A stretch of DNA of 64,000 nucleotides from Prunus persica (GCF_000346465.2 NC_034014.1:1478854-1542853), one strand, 5' to 3'. Positions 40,114-53,055 are shown, counted from the first letter of the stretch. Translations and numbers: made by a program. The notes: generated from the sequence alone by a model not told the origin.

Positions 40114-41905
40114 TCCGGATTGACAAATCGAAATTGGAGGATAGCTGGGTAGGTGTAGAGCAGGATAGCTGGGCGGTAGTATGGGGCTAAATCTTCTTTC
40201 TATTACTTGCAGATGACTCAATTGAAAGTAAGTCAGGCTACTGGGAAGAGGACGTATTGAGAATACATGCTATGCAATGAGAGTCCCAATTTAAGCACGA
40301 TTGAAATTGGAGGACGAAAATGTGATTGAGGTATTATTTAAGGACAATCACCACAACTGAGCAAAAGTTGAGGTTTCACACATGGACAAACGCGCTCTGA
40401 TACTATACGGGAAGTTGAGGTTCACCGCAAACCAATTCGCAAAAGAGAGAGTAGCTCAACTCTTCATAAGCCCTTACTAAGTTCATTAACTTTCCAATGT
40501 ATAACATTTTCATCTTCACATTGTCATACTTTGGCCCTTAGTGATTGACACCTTACCCGAATTTTGATAAGGTATCTACAAAGTAATCCCTTTTTCCTTT
40601 TTGATTTCATCAATAATAGTAAGCGAATAAATACTATAGCCACTCTTACAGACCTAAAACATTAAATATTTGAAGCACATGTAACAACAGAGCGCAGCCA
40701 CCTCTAACTTCTTAAGCAGTGCGTTCAACATCTTAGTCTTTGCGAAAAAAATTTAAGATTGATGCAAATTTAACCCCCGCTCTAGGTCTTGGTGTTCGAA
40801 AACCATACAAAGAATCGGAACATACTCTCTTTCTCCCCCCTCTTTAGGTTTCAAGTCAAGCAAAGATGCAATAAAAGTGCTGTGAATGTGATCACAAAGC
40901 GGAATCCACCTTCTCTCTTTATTGGGCTTGGGGTTGGGTGAATAGGTGGGGCAGTAGGCGGGTGTGGGTGTGTCTGGCCTTGGGGTTTAAAGCTACTTTC
41001 TTTTCCACTTCTATTACTTGCAGATTAGACTCTCTTTTTTGGCCCCTTGCACATTATTCAATAGTGGAAGTAGTGGACGTGTTGAGAGTAAATATTATGC
41101 CACGTCCGTTTTTGAGTGCATTTTTCTGACCACCCTTAAGCCTCACCATCCCTTTCAAAGTTTAGCATATGTAAATGGGTTAATTTCAGCTTGATATTCC
41201 GTAGTTGTACTTTTAAGGTACTCTATAGTTGTACTTTATGGGATATCAAATTGAAATTAACCTTATGTAAATTAAAGTAACCATGGTTAAAAGTTTGCAA
41301 GGAATATGTTTTTCATGCCACAATTATATGAGAGAAATTGATGTATTCATTAAAATTATTTCTACTATCAATTTTTTCTTTCCTTGCAACTTTTGTTTTT
41401 TTGCAAATGTGAGTTGGGTTAGTTGGTCAAGGTAGTGTGCCCACATTATGGCACTCGAGATCGATTTCCTCCCCCTAAATTAAAGTACCCATCTTGTTGC
41501 ACCTGAGTTCGAACTATGCTAATAGGGATTTTGAACTGGAGTGGAATGACATAATCACATGGTATAACAAAACAACGTAGACTAATGCCAAGACCATTCT
41601 CATAATCCTGAGAGTCAAATATAAGGACGACGACGTATTTTATTATATATGAAATCTTTATAGAAGGTGCACTATAACTAATGGCTGTTGGACAAAGAAC
41701 AAAAAAACATGGGTGTCGATTAAGAAAAAACTTAATACCCTGATGTATATATCCTTTTAGTCTACAATCTTAAATCTTTCTTTAGACCATTGCGTACTTG
41801 TGGTAATTTACAAGTTCATTTACAAAGATAATTACCAAATTCCTCATACTTAGAAGAAGAATAATAATATATAACAATACTTGATTATTCCCTAAAGAAT
41901 CGAAC
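40114..41905. repeat. Upstream block of unit 2, whose gene is missing
   Basis: Follows 31491-33265 closely, including a partial doubled AGGATAGCTGGG junction at 40138-40180 and a degenerate foldback at about 41185-41270. The copy breaks off at about 41905 within the ATTCCCTAAAGAATC phrase and joins gag sequence of the gypsy element. The promoter, GH1 gene and 3' flank expected next are absent. The unit resumes only at its LINE remnant (53056). Confidence 0.7.
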
Positions 41906-41910
41906 AATAC

Positions 41911-42231
41911 TGCCTATTGACTTGCCATTGCATCATGGCTGTTATGTTGTCCACAATATCCTGGCTTCTCTGTGTTGTGGCCTCCTATTAGAACACAGCC
42001 TCCTGCATTTGATTCAACCTCCTGGGGCCAGCCCTGGAGCGTCTACTTCCGGTACTGCCATGGGTTGATTGCCTAACATCACTTTCTTTTGACTCCAGCC
42101 CTTCTTGGAGAGCTGCTTGATCTCTTTCAATTGTGCAGCGTGGGTTCTGGCTAGAACTTCCAATATTCATATACTTTAAAAAATTTCTCTAGGAGTATGT
42201 ATACTGAGAAGTCCCACCGGGCGTGCCAAAT
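41911..42231 (-). pseudogene. Primer site and gag N-terminus of a second gypsy copy, truncated
   Basis: Homologous to 50960-51288. Primer site near 42211-42228 (TGGCACGCCCGGTGGGAC on the minus strand); gag ATG at 42170 with MNIGSSSQNPRCTIERD. It ends at the junction at about 41911. Its place after an LTR shows that the element had a tandem neighbour sharing that LTR. Confidence 0.75.
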
Positions 42232-42790
42232 TGTTCACCCGTTTTGTGTTTGCTCCTGTGATGGAAGGGTAAAGTTCCCCAATGCCTTAAAAACCATTGA
42301 CTGGTCAACGAGTCAACTTTCTTTAGTGTGCGAGCGTACCACTGCTAGTAATAAAAATTCTAACAGACTTCTTAAAAATGGATAACTTGCGCCCCAAGTT
42401 ACTGATTTCTAGACAAGCGATTGTGAATTTGGGTGAGGAATATCTCCCAAGTAAGTTCTTTTCTTGCCTCAGACTGGTGATGACTTCACAATTTTTCACA
42501 GTATAAAACTGGTAATTCTGGCCAGAATAAATGATAAGATAGTAAAGTGTTTTTAGGCAGAAGTGCCTTTTACAAAACTCAAAAGGGAAAAATCAACTCT
42601 AGAAAGACAAAAGAAGGCTGGACTTCCATTTCTGCCTGGATAGAAACTTTTGATCCGGGCTGGACTGGGTAAGCACGTACTGGATTGAGCTGTCAACAAC
42701 TTCAACTGCTGAGCTTCAGCTATAAATCGATACCAACGTTCGAGTTTGACAGAGCTTTGATCAATTTTAAGCCTTGAAAGGCTTTTTCTT
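42232..42790 (-). repeat. Truncated LTR of the gypsy element
   Basis: Matches 51289-51843 (R/U5 side). The remaining 1.2 kb with the U3 region and TATA box is missing, and the sequence passes straight into the antisense ORF region. A deletion has removed U3 together with the N-terminal half of that ORF. Confidence 0.75.
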
Positions 42791-42802
42791 ATGTTTTTGC
42801 AG

Positions 42803-44130
42803 CTGAAAGTCCTCCTCCTCCTTCTTCTAGGTCGAAAAGACTTAGGAAAAGGACTGCAGTGGAATATGAGGAGACAGAAGAGCCTGCAGCTGTTCTTACC
42901 GAAACTTCTGGAATTGATGAAGATCTGAGGGAAGCTTTTGAAGCTGTGGAGTAGGAGAAGGAATAAGAAAAAGAAAAAGACGTTCCCACAAAAGAGAAAG
43001 AAAAGGAGTTTGAAGAAGAGGCTGTATGATTATTTTACATATGTTCTTCTTCTAACTTCTGACTCCTGTCCATCTGTAGGAGGAGATTCCCGCTAAGGTA
43101 ATAGCAGAAAGCATTGCCTTGGCCAAACAACAAGAAAAAGCTCATAGGGCAGAACCCACAAGCTCATAATTGGCCCTATTTGATGATGTGGAGGCAGATC
43201 ATTCTGATGTTGCCCCAGAGCTTGAAGGGGAAGCAAAACAACCTGTTGCTATTCTTGAACCTGAGGTAACTTTTGTTTTGCTTTTGACTGCCTGGTTTTT
43301 GCAATTCTGTTCTATTTTGCTTCTAATACCTTTTTCATTTTCAGGTGGAAAAAGATAGAACTGCTGGGGTTCTGATCGTGGCGATCAGTCCTCTTAAGCC
43401 TCCTATTGTAGCTGTGAGTATTTGCTTGTTCTTGAGCTTCCCTTTGATTTTAGTTTTGCATGAAACTGACTTGAGTTCCTTTTGCAGATGCCTATCCATT
43501 TTATTCCTAATTCACCAGCCACTGCCTCATTTGCTGATCCAGAACTGGTAGAATTTGAAGCCATGGATCTGGATGCTCAGCTGGACAAGCTAGAAAAACT
43601 CAGCTCTCCTCCTAGCAAGGCTAAGTCCAAGGCAATGGATGAGGCAGTGGACAGAGTAAAAATATGGCAGTCAAACGAGCTGGACTTGGATGAGAATAGA
43701 GAAGCTGTTGACCAGCTCATGAAGGATCTGGATCTGTTGCACAGGGAGAACATGGCTCCCAGACTTGTCCTCGAGCTCAGCTTAGGCCCGGAAAAGAGAT
43801 GTGCTCAATCTCCACACTCGTATGAAGATCTTAAGCCTTTCTTTAATGCCTCTGAATTATGGAAGGCTACGCATGAAGCCAACCTGGCTGATTATCAAAA
43901 TCAAAAAACAGAACTGGATCAGATGGTGGCAGGTTACAAGGAGGCCAAGACTGCTGCTGATAGGCTGGAGAAACATATTGAAGAACTTCAAGCGCAGCTG
44001 GCTGGACTGAAAGAGAAGCAAAACAAGCTTGGGGCTGGACTGGGCACTTAGACTATGGTCACTTTTCTTGTGCAGAACATGGTTGCAGCTTCTAGGCCAG
44101 CATTGTAGATTGCAGAGGCCTCACTATATT
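42803..44130 (+). pseudogene. Antisense accessory ORF, tail of a plant mobile domain-like protein
   Basis: Lies on the strand opposite to the gypsy genes, between integrase and LTR. It reads as a spliced gene: coding pieces at about 42803-43027 (stops at 42954 and 42966), 43081-43265, 43345-43413 and 43490-44051, separated by introns with GT...TTGCAG or TTTTCAG ends. The last exon (ADPELVEFEAMDLDAQLDKL to LGAGLGT) is Leu/Lys/Glu-rich coiled coil, ends at 44049-44051, and related sequence continues to about 44130. From memory this resembles the C-terminal part of aminotransferase-like plant mobile domain proteins; the domain itself would be in the deleted N-terminal half. Function in the element is unknown. 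Confidence 0.65.
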
Positions 44131-44217
44131 TGGTGAAAGCATAACTCTAAACAAAAGAACGCAGGGAACAAAACAGACTTAAAGATAACACTTAAAAGCA
44201 TAACTTTGAACAAAAAT

Positions 44218-47200
44218 TCAAACAACAATTTTATCTTGGTCATCCTCTATTCCAGGATCTGTTTGCACAGCCTGTGAATCCCACATAGTTGGGTAGAATT
44301 TCTTCAGCCATTTGCTATTGATTGGTACAGCATAAATATCTCCATCTCGATCCTGTAATCTGTATAATCCCAATCCAATGACTCGCTTGATTATGAAAGG
44401 ATCTTCCCATGTAGGTGACCACTTTCCATAACCAGCTATGTGTGTTCCGAGGGGCAGAACTCCTTTCCAGACTATTTCTCCGTATTCAAAACTCTTGTTT
44501 TTAACTCTTTTATTGTAGGCCCTTGATACAGCCTGTTTCCCTGCTAAGAGTTTGTTGAGGTATCAATTCTGCTGGCATCCAAACCTTCTAGTTCTAGCAG
44601 CATTGCTTGAGAGTAGTCTTCTCAAATCAGATTTTGTTGCTAAACAATTCTAAGAGATTGGACTGCTATTTCCATAGGCAGAATTGCATCATGATCATAA
44701 GTTAGAGCATATGGGGCCATACCAGTCACCTCTCTCTTTGAAGTTCTATATGCCCAGGGAGTTTCTGATAATTTCTCATGCCACTACTTTGGATTTTTCT
44801 CAAGAATTTTCGTGATAATGTTGATGATCACTTTGTTACTTGATTCTGTCCATTAGCCTGAGCATAATAAGAGGTAGATTGAAGTAGTTTGAACTTGAAT
44901 GCTTCTGCAATATCTAGCATTTCTCCATATATGAAAGAAGATCCCCTATTAGTTGTGATTGACTCTCGAATACCAAACCTTTGTATAATATGCTATTCTA
45001 TGAAGGTGATGATCTCTTGAGATGTAGTCGATTTAACAGGTTTGGCTTCCACCCACTTGGTGAAATAGTCTGTAGCCACAATGATAACACAATGTTGTTT
45101 GCTACTGGCTAGACAGATTTTGCCAATGAGATCCATTGCCCATCCTCTGAATGCCCATGACTTAACCACTGGATTCATGGGAGCTGAAGGAGCATGCTAG
45201 ATTGGACCATGCCTCTGACAAGCCTCACATCCCTTGGAATACTCAATGCAGTCTTTCATCATGGATGGCCAGAAGTAGCCATACCTTCTAATTAACCAGC
45301 ACATCTTCCTTCCACCTTGATGAGCTCCACAGATTCCTTCATGGGTTTCTCCCAAATCTCCATTTAAGATTAGGTAGTTTAAGGCTATGATTATGATCCT
45401 TTTTTCATAGGGAAGGGTTGGATACTGCAGATAATTGATTATAGGCAGCCTCCAATCTTCTTTATTCATTATGGCAGTATTGACATCTATTTCCATTCCT
45501 CTGGTTAGGACAGATGGTAGGCTTTTCTTTCCTATCTTGATGATTCTTTGCACACAGTCTTCAGGCATTTGTACCCCTGTTGCTATTTGAGCCATTTCAT
45601 TAGCTGCAAAGTTTTCTTCCCTTGGGATATATTCCCAAGTAGCTTCCCTGAATTCTACCAGAAGGTTTCTGGCTGCCACCAAATAAACAGCTAGAGAAGG
45701 ATTTAGACACTTGTATTCTCCAGCAATCTGTTTTGACACCAGCATAGAATCTCCCAAAATTTCCACAGATTGGATTCCTAATTCTACCAACATTTCAAGG
45801 CTAATGATTAAAGCTTCATATTCAACCTTGTTGTTAGTGCATTGAAAATCTAGCTGGAAAGAATAACAGTGTCTGATTCCCAGTGGATCCTCCAAAACAA
45901 TCCCTGCCCCAGAGGCTACATCAGTTTTTGATCCATCAAAGTACAGTTTCCAAGGTGTAAGGTGAACTGAATAGATGAGATTGTTAAGGCAAGTATGAGC
46001 TCTAGTCAATAGATCTGCATTTGCTATATCCAAGGAATCCATGTTTTTAATCTCTTCTCCTGGATGATCTGCTAGGAAATCTGCTACAGCTTGTCCTTTG
46101 ACAGCTTTCTGAGAAACATATCTGAAAGCAAATTCTTTCAAAGCCAGAGTTCATTTGCCAATTCTGCCTCTCAACATTGGCCTTGTCAACATGTATTTGA
46201 TTAGGCCTGTCTTGGCAATGATGTAGATGGTGAATGGCAGCATGTAGTGTCTGAGTTTCACAGCAGTGAAGTATAAGGCTAGACAAAGCCTTTCAATTGC
46301 AGAATACTTACTTTCTACTTCTGTCAAAGTTCTGCTTAGATAATAAACTGCCTGCTCCTTCCCTTCCTTGTTATCCTGAACTAGCAGACTCTCAATGGAT
46401 ACTGGTGGATTTGAGAGGTAGTGTTTGATTTCCTCAAAAGCATGCTGGTGCTGTTCCTCCCACTTAAATGTCTGTTCCTGCTTTAACCTGAATAAGGAGG
46501 AGAAATGCTGGATTTTTCTTACAAAATTGGATATGAATCTTTTTAGAAAGTTGATCTTTCCTAGGAGACTCTGCAATTCTTTCTTGTTTCGAGGTGACAA
46601 GGCGTCTATGATGGATTTTGCCTTATTTTTATCAATCTCTATGCCTCTTTGGTGGACCAAGAAACCTAAGAAATTTCATGCTTGAACTCCAAAAACACAT
46701 TTCTTGGGATTCATTTTCAGCTTGTGTTGTCTCATTATCAGGAATGCTCTTTTTAGATTTGATGCATGATCTCCTTTTTCTGGGGACTTAATCACCACAT
46801 CATCTACATACACTTCTAGAGAATGACCTATCATGTCATGGAAAACAGAATTCATTGCTCTTTGATAAGTGGCTCCTACATTTCTAAAGCCAAAAGGTAT
46901 TACAGTGTATTCAAAAGCACCTATATGTCCTAGACACATGAAAGCTGTCTTATGGATGTCTTCCTCTGCCACCATAATCTGATTATATCCTGCATTGCCA
47001 TCCATAAAAGATAGCATTTGGTTATGAGCAGCTCCATCCACTAGCATATCTGCCATTGGCATAGGATATTCATATTTGGGAGATGCTTCATTTAGATTTC
47101 TATAATCCACACAGATCTTAACTGCCCCTGCTTTTCTTTTCAAAATTGGCACAATATTGGCTAGCCAATCAGCATAAATGGCTAATATGATGAATCCTGC

Positions 47201-47488
47201 CTTGACCAGTCTTTCTATTTCTTCTTTGACTTTCAGTTCTGTTTCCATAGACATTCTTCTTCTAGCCTGTTTGACTGGAAGGTAGCCTTCTTTGATTGGG
47301 ACCTTGTGTTCTACCAATTTTCTGTCCAACCCAAGCATATCATGATAATGCCAAGCAAAACAGTCTCTAAAATCATGCAAAAGTGCAATGATTTCACTCT
47401 TGAGTGGTTCTTTCAACAATGCACTAATGAAAGTGGGTCTTGGGTTCTCTTCTGTCCTTAAGTTTATCTCCTGTAATGGATCTTCCAC
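44218..47488 (-). pseudogene. Gypsy pol: RT, RNase H, archaeal-like RNase H, integrase
   Basis: One frame runs through RT (47488-46676; CVDYRNLN, SFMDGNAGYNQI, YVDDVVIKS), RNase H (46660-46151; LSRTLTEVESKYSAIER), a second RNase H (about 46020-45590; LYFDGSKTDVASGAGI, NNKVEYEALI, LGDSMLV) and the integrase zinc finger (about 45380-45205; THEGICGAHQGGRKM, CEACQRHG). The integrase core follows (45178-44993; WAMDLIGKI, TDYFTKWVEA), with pieces down to about 44220 (KWSPTWEDPF, LKKFYPT). In-frame stops: TGA 46678-46676, TGA 46153-46151, TAG 45199-45197, TAG 44995-44993. The second RNase H after the normal one is diagnostic of Tat elements. Confidence 0.9.
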
Positions 47489-47950
47489 TTCTGGTAAAGA
47501 GTCATCTAGTGTTGCTGGTGCAAAATCTAGTACTTCCTCCTATAAACTCTCTTCCTGTTCTTCAGTGCTGTCATGGGTGAATTCTGCCATATTGATGGTT
47601 GGATTCTGCATAAAGAGCTTCCTTTCTTCCCAATATATCAACAATCTTTTTGTAATTGATACGATTGTTACAGCTCGATCATTTTCTTGTTGATTGGGAC
47701 TAAACATCAGAGTTCTAGAGGTTCAAAATAAAAGGTATATTCCAGTCCTCTAGAGAACTGGCTAGATCATTTTCAATGAGTCTTTGGGTCGTGACACCAT
47801 GGGGGCGGCTGTTCTAGTTGACTCCAAAGAACGTGAAAGGACCAAGATCATCATGATAATACCTGGCCTCAAAACACATGGCAGAAGGAAGAAATAGCCA
47901 TGGATCGGCCTCTACTATTTCCATGAACCCTCTTCATGCCAAAAGGCTAA

Positions 47951-48304
47951 TTATTGATGCAGAGTGGAAGGAACACATAGACTCTGGTGGATCCAGTCTC
48001 TGCTAAGCAGCGCATTGTAAGTGGTAGAGGTGGCATCTATGTCTACCACAAAAAATGCGATTTTTAGCTTCTTGGTTCCTACTATGACGTCCACATCTAG
48101 TACTTCATGAGTCTTAGTGATGCCCCCAGCAAAGTTGGTGACTGTCAAGTGTGTTGGGATTAGATCCTTCTCTGTTCTGCCCATCTTGATCAGCAACCTG
48201 TGAGGCAGAAGATTAATTGCTACACCTCCATCTACCATCACTTTGGGAATAAGAACACCCCCAAAGTTTACTGCTATGAATAGAGATCTGAGATGATTGG
48301 CCAT
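47951..48304 (-). pseudogene. Gypsy aspartic protease fragment
   Basis: Residues VMVDGGVAINLLP carry the catalytic Asp of a retroviral-type protease (D-G-G in place of D-S/T-G), followed by the hydrophobic flap and VDIDATSTTYNALLSRDWIH. The link to RT (47950-47489) has stops and a shift. Confidence 0.75.
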
Positions 48305-51229
48305 TTCTTTGGTGGGTTTGGAAAAGCAAAGCTGTTATGCAGCTATTTTTATGGCAATTTTGCCTGCTTTGGCAGTAAGTGTTTGCTATTCTGGCATCTC
48401 CTCCACTTCTGCCAATCTGCACTCAAAACTTTCCTTGGAGAGCACGTCTCCTTCCAGAGTGGTTCCTTGTCCTTCTGCTGCTCTGAACTTTTCTGGCAGG
48501 ATAAAGACCATGTTAATGCCTAGATCACCTTGTAACAGGCTTTCTAACTCTACACCAAAAGCCTCAGTCTCCTAATCCAATTCTCCATCGTATTCCATTT
48601 GTTCTTCCCCATATTCCTCTGTCCAGTCTTCTTGTTCTCCTATTTCGAGAAGCCCAATCTGATCGTCTGTAGATGGTTCATAGTTCAACTACTCCTCTTC
48701 ATTTTCTTCAGTCTAATCTTCTTGTCCTTCTATTGGAATAGGTCGGGATTGTCCTTGTAACTGGGAAGGTTCAAGCTTATTGACTGAGGATGAGGCAGGA
48801 TGGATGGAAAGTCTGCCTGGAGATTTTGTCTTTGTCAACTTTTGTGGTTGACATGTTGTTTGTTCTGCCTAAAGAGCTATTTCTGGATGTTTCCCCCTTC
48901 TAGCAGAATTGGTCTTTGAACTCTCCTCTTATGTTTTCTGGTTAGTTCAAGAGTTGGTCTATCGCTCTTTCCAACAGAATACCACATGCCTTCTATGATA
49001 GTTGCCAAGGGCTTGTCATCTCCGGGCATCTTAATTGGTATTTCCTTCTTTGGCTGCTCTGTCATTCTTCGGTTGCGTTGGGCAAGCCTTAAATAGTCCT
49101 TCTGTTTGACTCTGTCTCTAGGTGGAGCCGGAACTGGGTCCTGTTGGTATGATGTTCCATCCTATCAAAAACACTAGGTGTAGGCTGATTTTGCCTATCT
49201 AAAGTTACCTCCAACTCACTTTGACACTTACACTTGCTGCACAGAACTACCCTAGCCTAAATGGTTGCCTTTGGCTTCTGATTAGCCTCTCTCGTGACTC
49301 TCCTGCCTCTACTGGGGCTAGCTTCTGTTGTTAGTTTGCCTCTCTTCTGTTCTGGCCAATTTAAGTTGCCCGTGTTGACCTAAGGTTGGGGAAAAGGATC
49401 TATTGTTACTGAGGAAGCTTTCCCCGCCAGTTTTAGCCTTCCTGCTGTTATTCCTTCCTGTATTACATCCCTGAAAACAACACAACTGTTGGTGGAATGG
49501 TTCCAAGAGTTGTGCCATCTGCAATATTGTCTGCCCTTGAGTTCCTCTTGCTTGGGCAACCTGTGAGGTGTTTCTATTGCCTTCTGCAGCAACACCTCAT
49601 CAAACAAAGCATCAACCTTGGTTAGAGCGAAGGAATAGACCTTATTCTATATTGGTTTGTTTGGAACAAACTCTCATGTGAATGGTGATGGCTTATGGTC
49701 TTTTGGTGGTTTTGTCAGAACCTTGCAGCTAATGGGATGTTTTCATTTCGCCATTTCTGCCACGACAATTTCTCTTTCTTCTGAGCATTCTGTGCCTTCT
49801 TCTGATTCACCTCAACCAGATATACTGAAGAAGATGGGGTTTTGTAATATGTGCATTTGGAAGAGTTCCTCTTTTGTTGTTCTTCCCTGAGCAGCTCCTC
49901 GTACTTGAATGCTTTGTCTGCCAAGTCTGCCAAATCTCCAAACAGTATCCCATCAAATCTCTTCCTTATAGAGATTTTAAGGGCGGTTTGAGCCATTTGG
50001 ATGAAGTGTCTTTCTTCCATAGGGATTCAGCTTTTCATTTTGAGCTTTCTGAACCTGGTTACGAAGTCTTGAGCAGGCTCATCTTCACTCTATTTGAGGG
50101 CAGCAAGATCACTGATGGTGACTTATGGCTGAATCCTGAAATAGTAGTCATGGAAGACTTATGGCTGAATTCTATGGCTATGCATTGGACAGAAAATCTG
50201 CCTATATGCTCAACTGATGAAGCGTGGAAGGTGAAGTTTGGCACCTTGAAACCTGGGGATAGAGGTATTTGATCAAAATAGACCGGATATGGCTTTCTTT
50301 AGGTGGGCCTTTCTCCTCTTCTGGCTTCATGTTCCATCATCTCCCTAATCATTCTCTAAAGTGCCTCCATGTCATTCAAAGTATTGACAGGATACAGATT
50401 TTGCCCATGTTCTGGCTGGTTGTGCTCAATCCTGTGCTCCATTTTGTATGGCTTGAGCAGACCTTCCTCCTTGTGTTCGTCCTCTTCTTCAAAATCTAGA
50501 TGATTCCTCCAGTTTGCCCCTAGTCTGTTCCTGTCATTGTTTGCAAAGGGGTTAATTCCCGCTCTGCCTCTCTTACCTCTTGCTAGTGGAGGGAATGGAT
50601 TGGGGTGCATCCTTCTAAGTCTATAGGGCAACACAACTGGTTGCTCAAGCAGAAGTGCCAAGGGCTGATCACGTGGGGCCACAGGTTGTAGAATAGGTGG
50701 AGGTTTTGGCTGATTCTTGGGGGCCTGAACTGGTGCAGAGCCTTCTGGAATATCTGGAGCCTCATGTTCTTGGATGGGAAGGGCTCCTCTCCGCTGTCCA
50801 TCTTGGATTTCTCCACATCTTGGTATTCCAGCTATTTGTGCAGTGAGGAAGGTTCTCTTAGTATGCCTATGCCAGTCTTGGTGGAGATGCATAAGGGAGA
50901 TCGAGCTACTGGACCACCATATCTGGGTTTGGAATTCTAGCAATAGAAGCCTCACGGTCCTTCCTGAACTACCTGATGACTTGCCATTGTATCATGCTTG
51001 TCATGTTGTTTAGATTATCCTGGCTTATTTGCGTTGTGGCCTCCTATCGGAACACAACCCCCTGTATCTGGTTCAACCTTCTGTAGCCAGACTTGGAACG
51101 TCTACTCCTGGTACTGCCATAGGGTGATTGCCTAGCATCACTTTCTTCTAACTCCAGTCCTTCCAGGAGAGCTGCTTGATCTCTTTCCATGGCACAACGT
51201 GCATTATGGCTAGAACTTTCAATATTCAT
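48305..51229 (-). pseudogene. Gypsy gag, fragmented
   Basis: ATG at 51229 (MNIESSSHNARCAMERD). Then a Pro-rich and basic region (50955-50356), the retrotransposon gag core (50020-49715; FIQMAQTALKISIRKRFDGI, DLADLADKAFKYEELLREE), a C-H-C element (49607-49318; YCRWHNSWNHSTNSC) and a tail to about 48877. From there to 48305 the frame is full of stops and only acidic low-complexity coding is visible. Numerous shifts and stops make it non-functional. Confidence 0.8.
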
Positions 51230-51266
51230 ATACTAGAGGATTTTTTTGAGAACATGTATACTGAGA

Positions 51267-51285
51267 GGTCCCACTAGGCGTGCCA
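51267..51285 (-). promoter_or_regulatory. Primer binding site of the gypsy element
   Basis: On the minus strand TGGCACGCCTAGTGGGACC, three bases after the LTR end. This phrase commonly follows 5' LTRs in plant Tat-type elements. The donor tRNA is not assigned. Confidence 0.7.
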
Positions 51286-51288
51286 AAT

Positions 51289-53055
51289 TGTTCACCTGTT
51301 TTATATTTGTTCCGGTGATGGTAGGATAAAGTTCCCCATTGTCTCGAAAATCATTGACTCGTCAACAAGTCAACTTTCTTTTGTGTGCGAGCGTGCCACT
51401 ACTAGCAATAAAAACCCTAGTAGACTTCTTAAAAATAGATAACTTGCGTCCCAAGTTATTAATTTCTAAATAGGCGATTGTGAATTTGGGTGAGGAATAT
51501 CTCCCAAGTAAGTTCTTTTCTTGCCTTAGATTGATGAGGACTTCACAATTTTTCACAGTACAAAGCTGGTAGTTGTGGCCAAAATAAATGATAAGAAAGT
51601 GAACTGTTTTCAGACAGAACTGCCTATTACAAAGCTCAAAAGGGAAGACCCATTTTAAAAAGACAAAAAGAGCTTTGGACTTTAATTTCTGCCTGGATAG
51701 CTACTTTTGATCCAGGTTGGATTGGATGTGTTTGTGCTGGATTGGACTATCAACACCTTCAACTATCAAGTTTCAGCTGTAAATCGACACCAACGTTCGA
51801 GTTTGGCATAGCTTTAATGTATTTCAAGCCCTAGAAGGCTTTTTGAATAGGCAGAATTGGAACCTCTTCAGTCTTGAAGGGGCAGAAGTGGCTGGATTTG
51901 ATGATTATTGAGCTAGAACTGCACTGTAGTACCTGTTCTGCTTGATCACTCCATAAATTTGTTGAGGTTTTCATATTTGTAAAAACCAAGACTCTGCTTA
52001 ATTTGGCTTATGCTAAACCAAATTTGTAACGAGAGAAATCTTGCTTTGAATGACTATTTCTCTGAAACTGAACTGAAGTTAGAGATTCTGGATTATAGCT
52101 GACTTGTTTCTTGTGGCTCAATGAGCTTTTGGTTGCTTCAGTGCTTTGAAAGTTTTTGAGATCAAGTGATCGTTTTGAGTTTTTGTTTTGGTTGAATTTT
52201 TTGGCTGTCCTTTGATCTGTTCACCTTCTCTCATATTTATAGGAAATGCTGGAGTGGAATTTTCAATCTTTAAAATGGGCGGCAGATTTTCTAAAAAACC
52301 AGATCTTTTTATTTTTAAATGTCAGAAAAGGGAAGTTATCTATTCTGGCAAATAAACCATCAGCAGTTAGTTCTAAGACATTCACTTCCCTGCTTTTCTT
52401 GAAAGAAACCCAACTCTGTTTGTTCTCTGTTTGTTCCTTGTAAAGAGAAAAACTCAATCTGCCATGATGGTCAGTTTGCTTTTTCTGTTTTGAACAACTC
52501 CCTTGCTCCCTACTTATCTCTTGAAATCGTAGTATGCTTCTCTTGGAAAGTCCACCTACTTTGGTGCAGAGTTCCTTTATATATATAAAAAGGGATTTTG
52601 ATCTTCTTCCTTTGGCTGCAAAATTGGAGAAGTCCTCCTATAAGACCCGCCTTCATTAATTCTCTGTCAGCTCCTCTGTGATGGTTGAGATTTTTGACTT
52701 TTTCAAAGTCAGGTAGCCAAGTGGGTTTTCTTGAGAATAGGCTTTCCAGAAAAAATATGCTGTCTTGTTCTTGGGTTTTTTTGAGTGAAACGGTGAAATT
52801 TTTGGAAGCTGGGCCCTAATCCAATTCTTTCTTCTAGATTTTTAACGATTTGCTTGGTGGTCAATTTTGCCATTTATTTGGCAATTTTACTGACTTGCTT
52901 TGTGTTTTTACTTTTCTATCACTTCGTAAAAAAAACATGGACATTTGGCGCGGATTGGGCTTTTCCTTTGGAGTCAAAGCCCGGTCTTATGTTTTCTTGT
53001 TCCTGGGCTAGTTGTGAGAAATGGGCTGGCGTGTGAATTCTTTCAGGCCCAAACA
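51289..53055 (-). repeat. Gypsy 5' LTR
   Basis: About 1767 bp; plus strand TGTTCACC...CCAAACA, so TGTT/AACA ends. The right edge is fixed by the start of unit homology at 53056. A minus-strand TATAAATA at 52241-52234 is a likely promoter. Its inner 555 bp matches the truncated LTR at 42232-42790 with clear divergence, so the element is older than the Sirevirus. Confidence 0.8.

Larger units (their letters stand above)
41911..53055 (-). mobile_element. Ty3/gypsy element, Tat-type, degenerate, with second partial copy
   Basis: Read on the minus strand: 5' LTR 53055-51289, primer site, gag (51229-about 48880), protease, RT, RNase H, second RNase H, integrase (to about 44218), an antisense ORF (42803-44130), a truncated LTR (42790-42232), then another primer site and gag start (42228-41911) belonging to a second tandem copy. 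Two RNase H domains and an antisense extra ORF fit the Tat lineage. The left end is cut by the junction at 41905-41911, so no target duplication can be checked. The right end is sharp because unit sequence homologous to 39106 begins at 53056. Confidence 0.85.
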
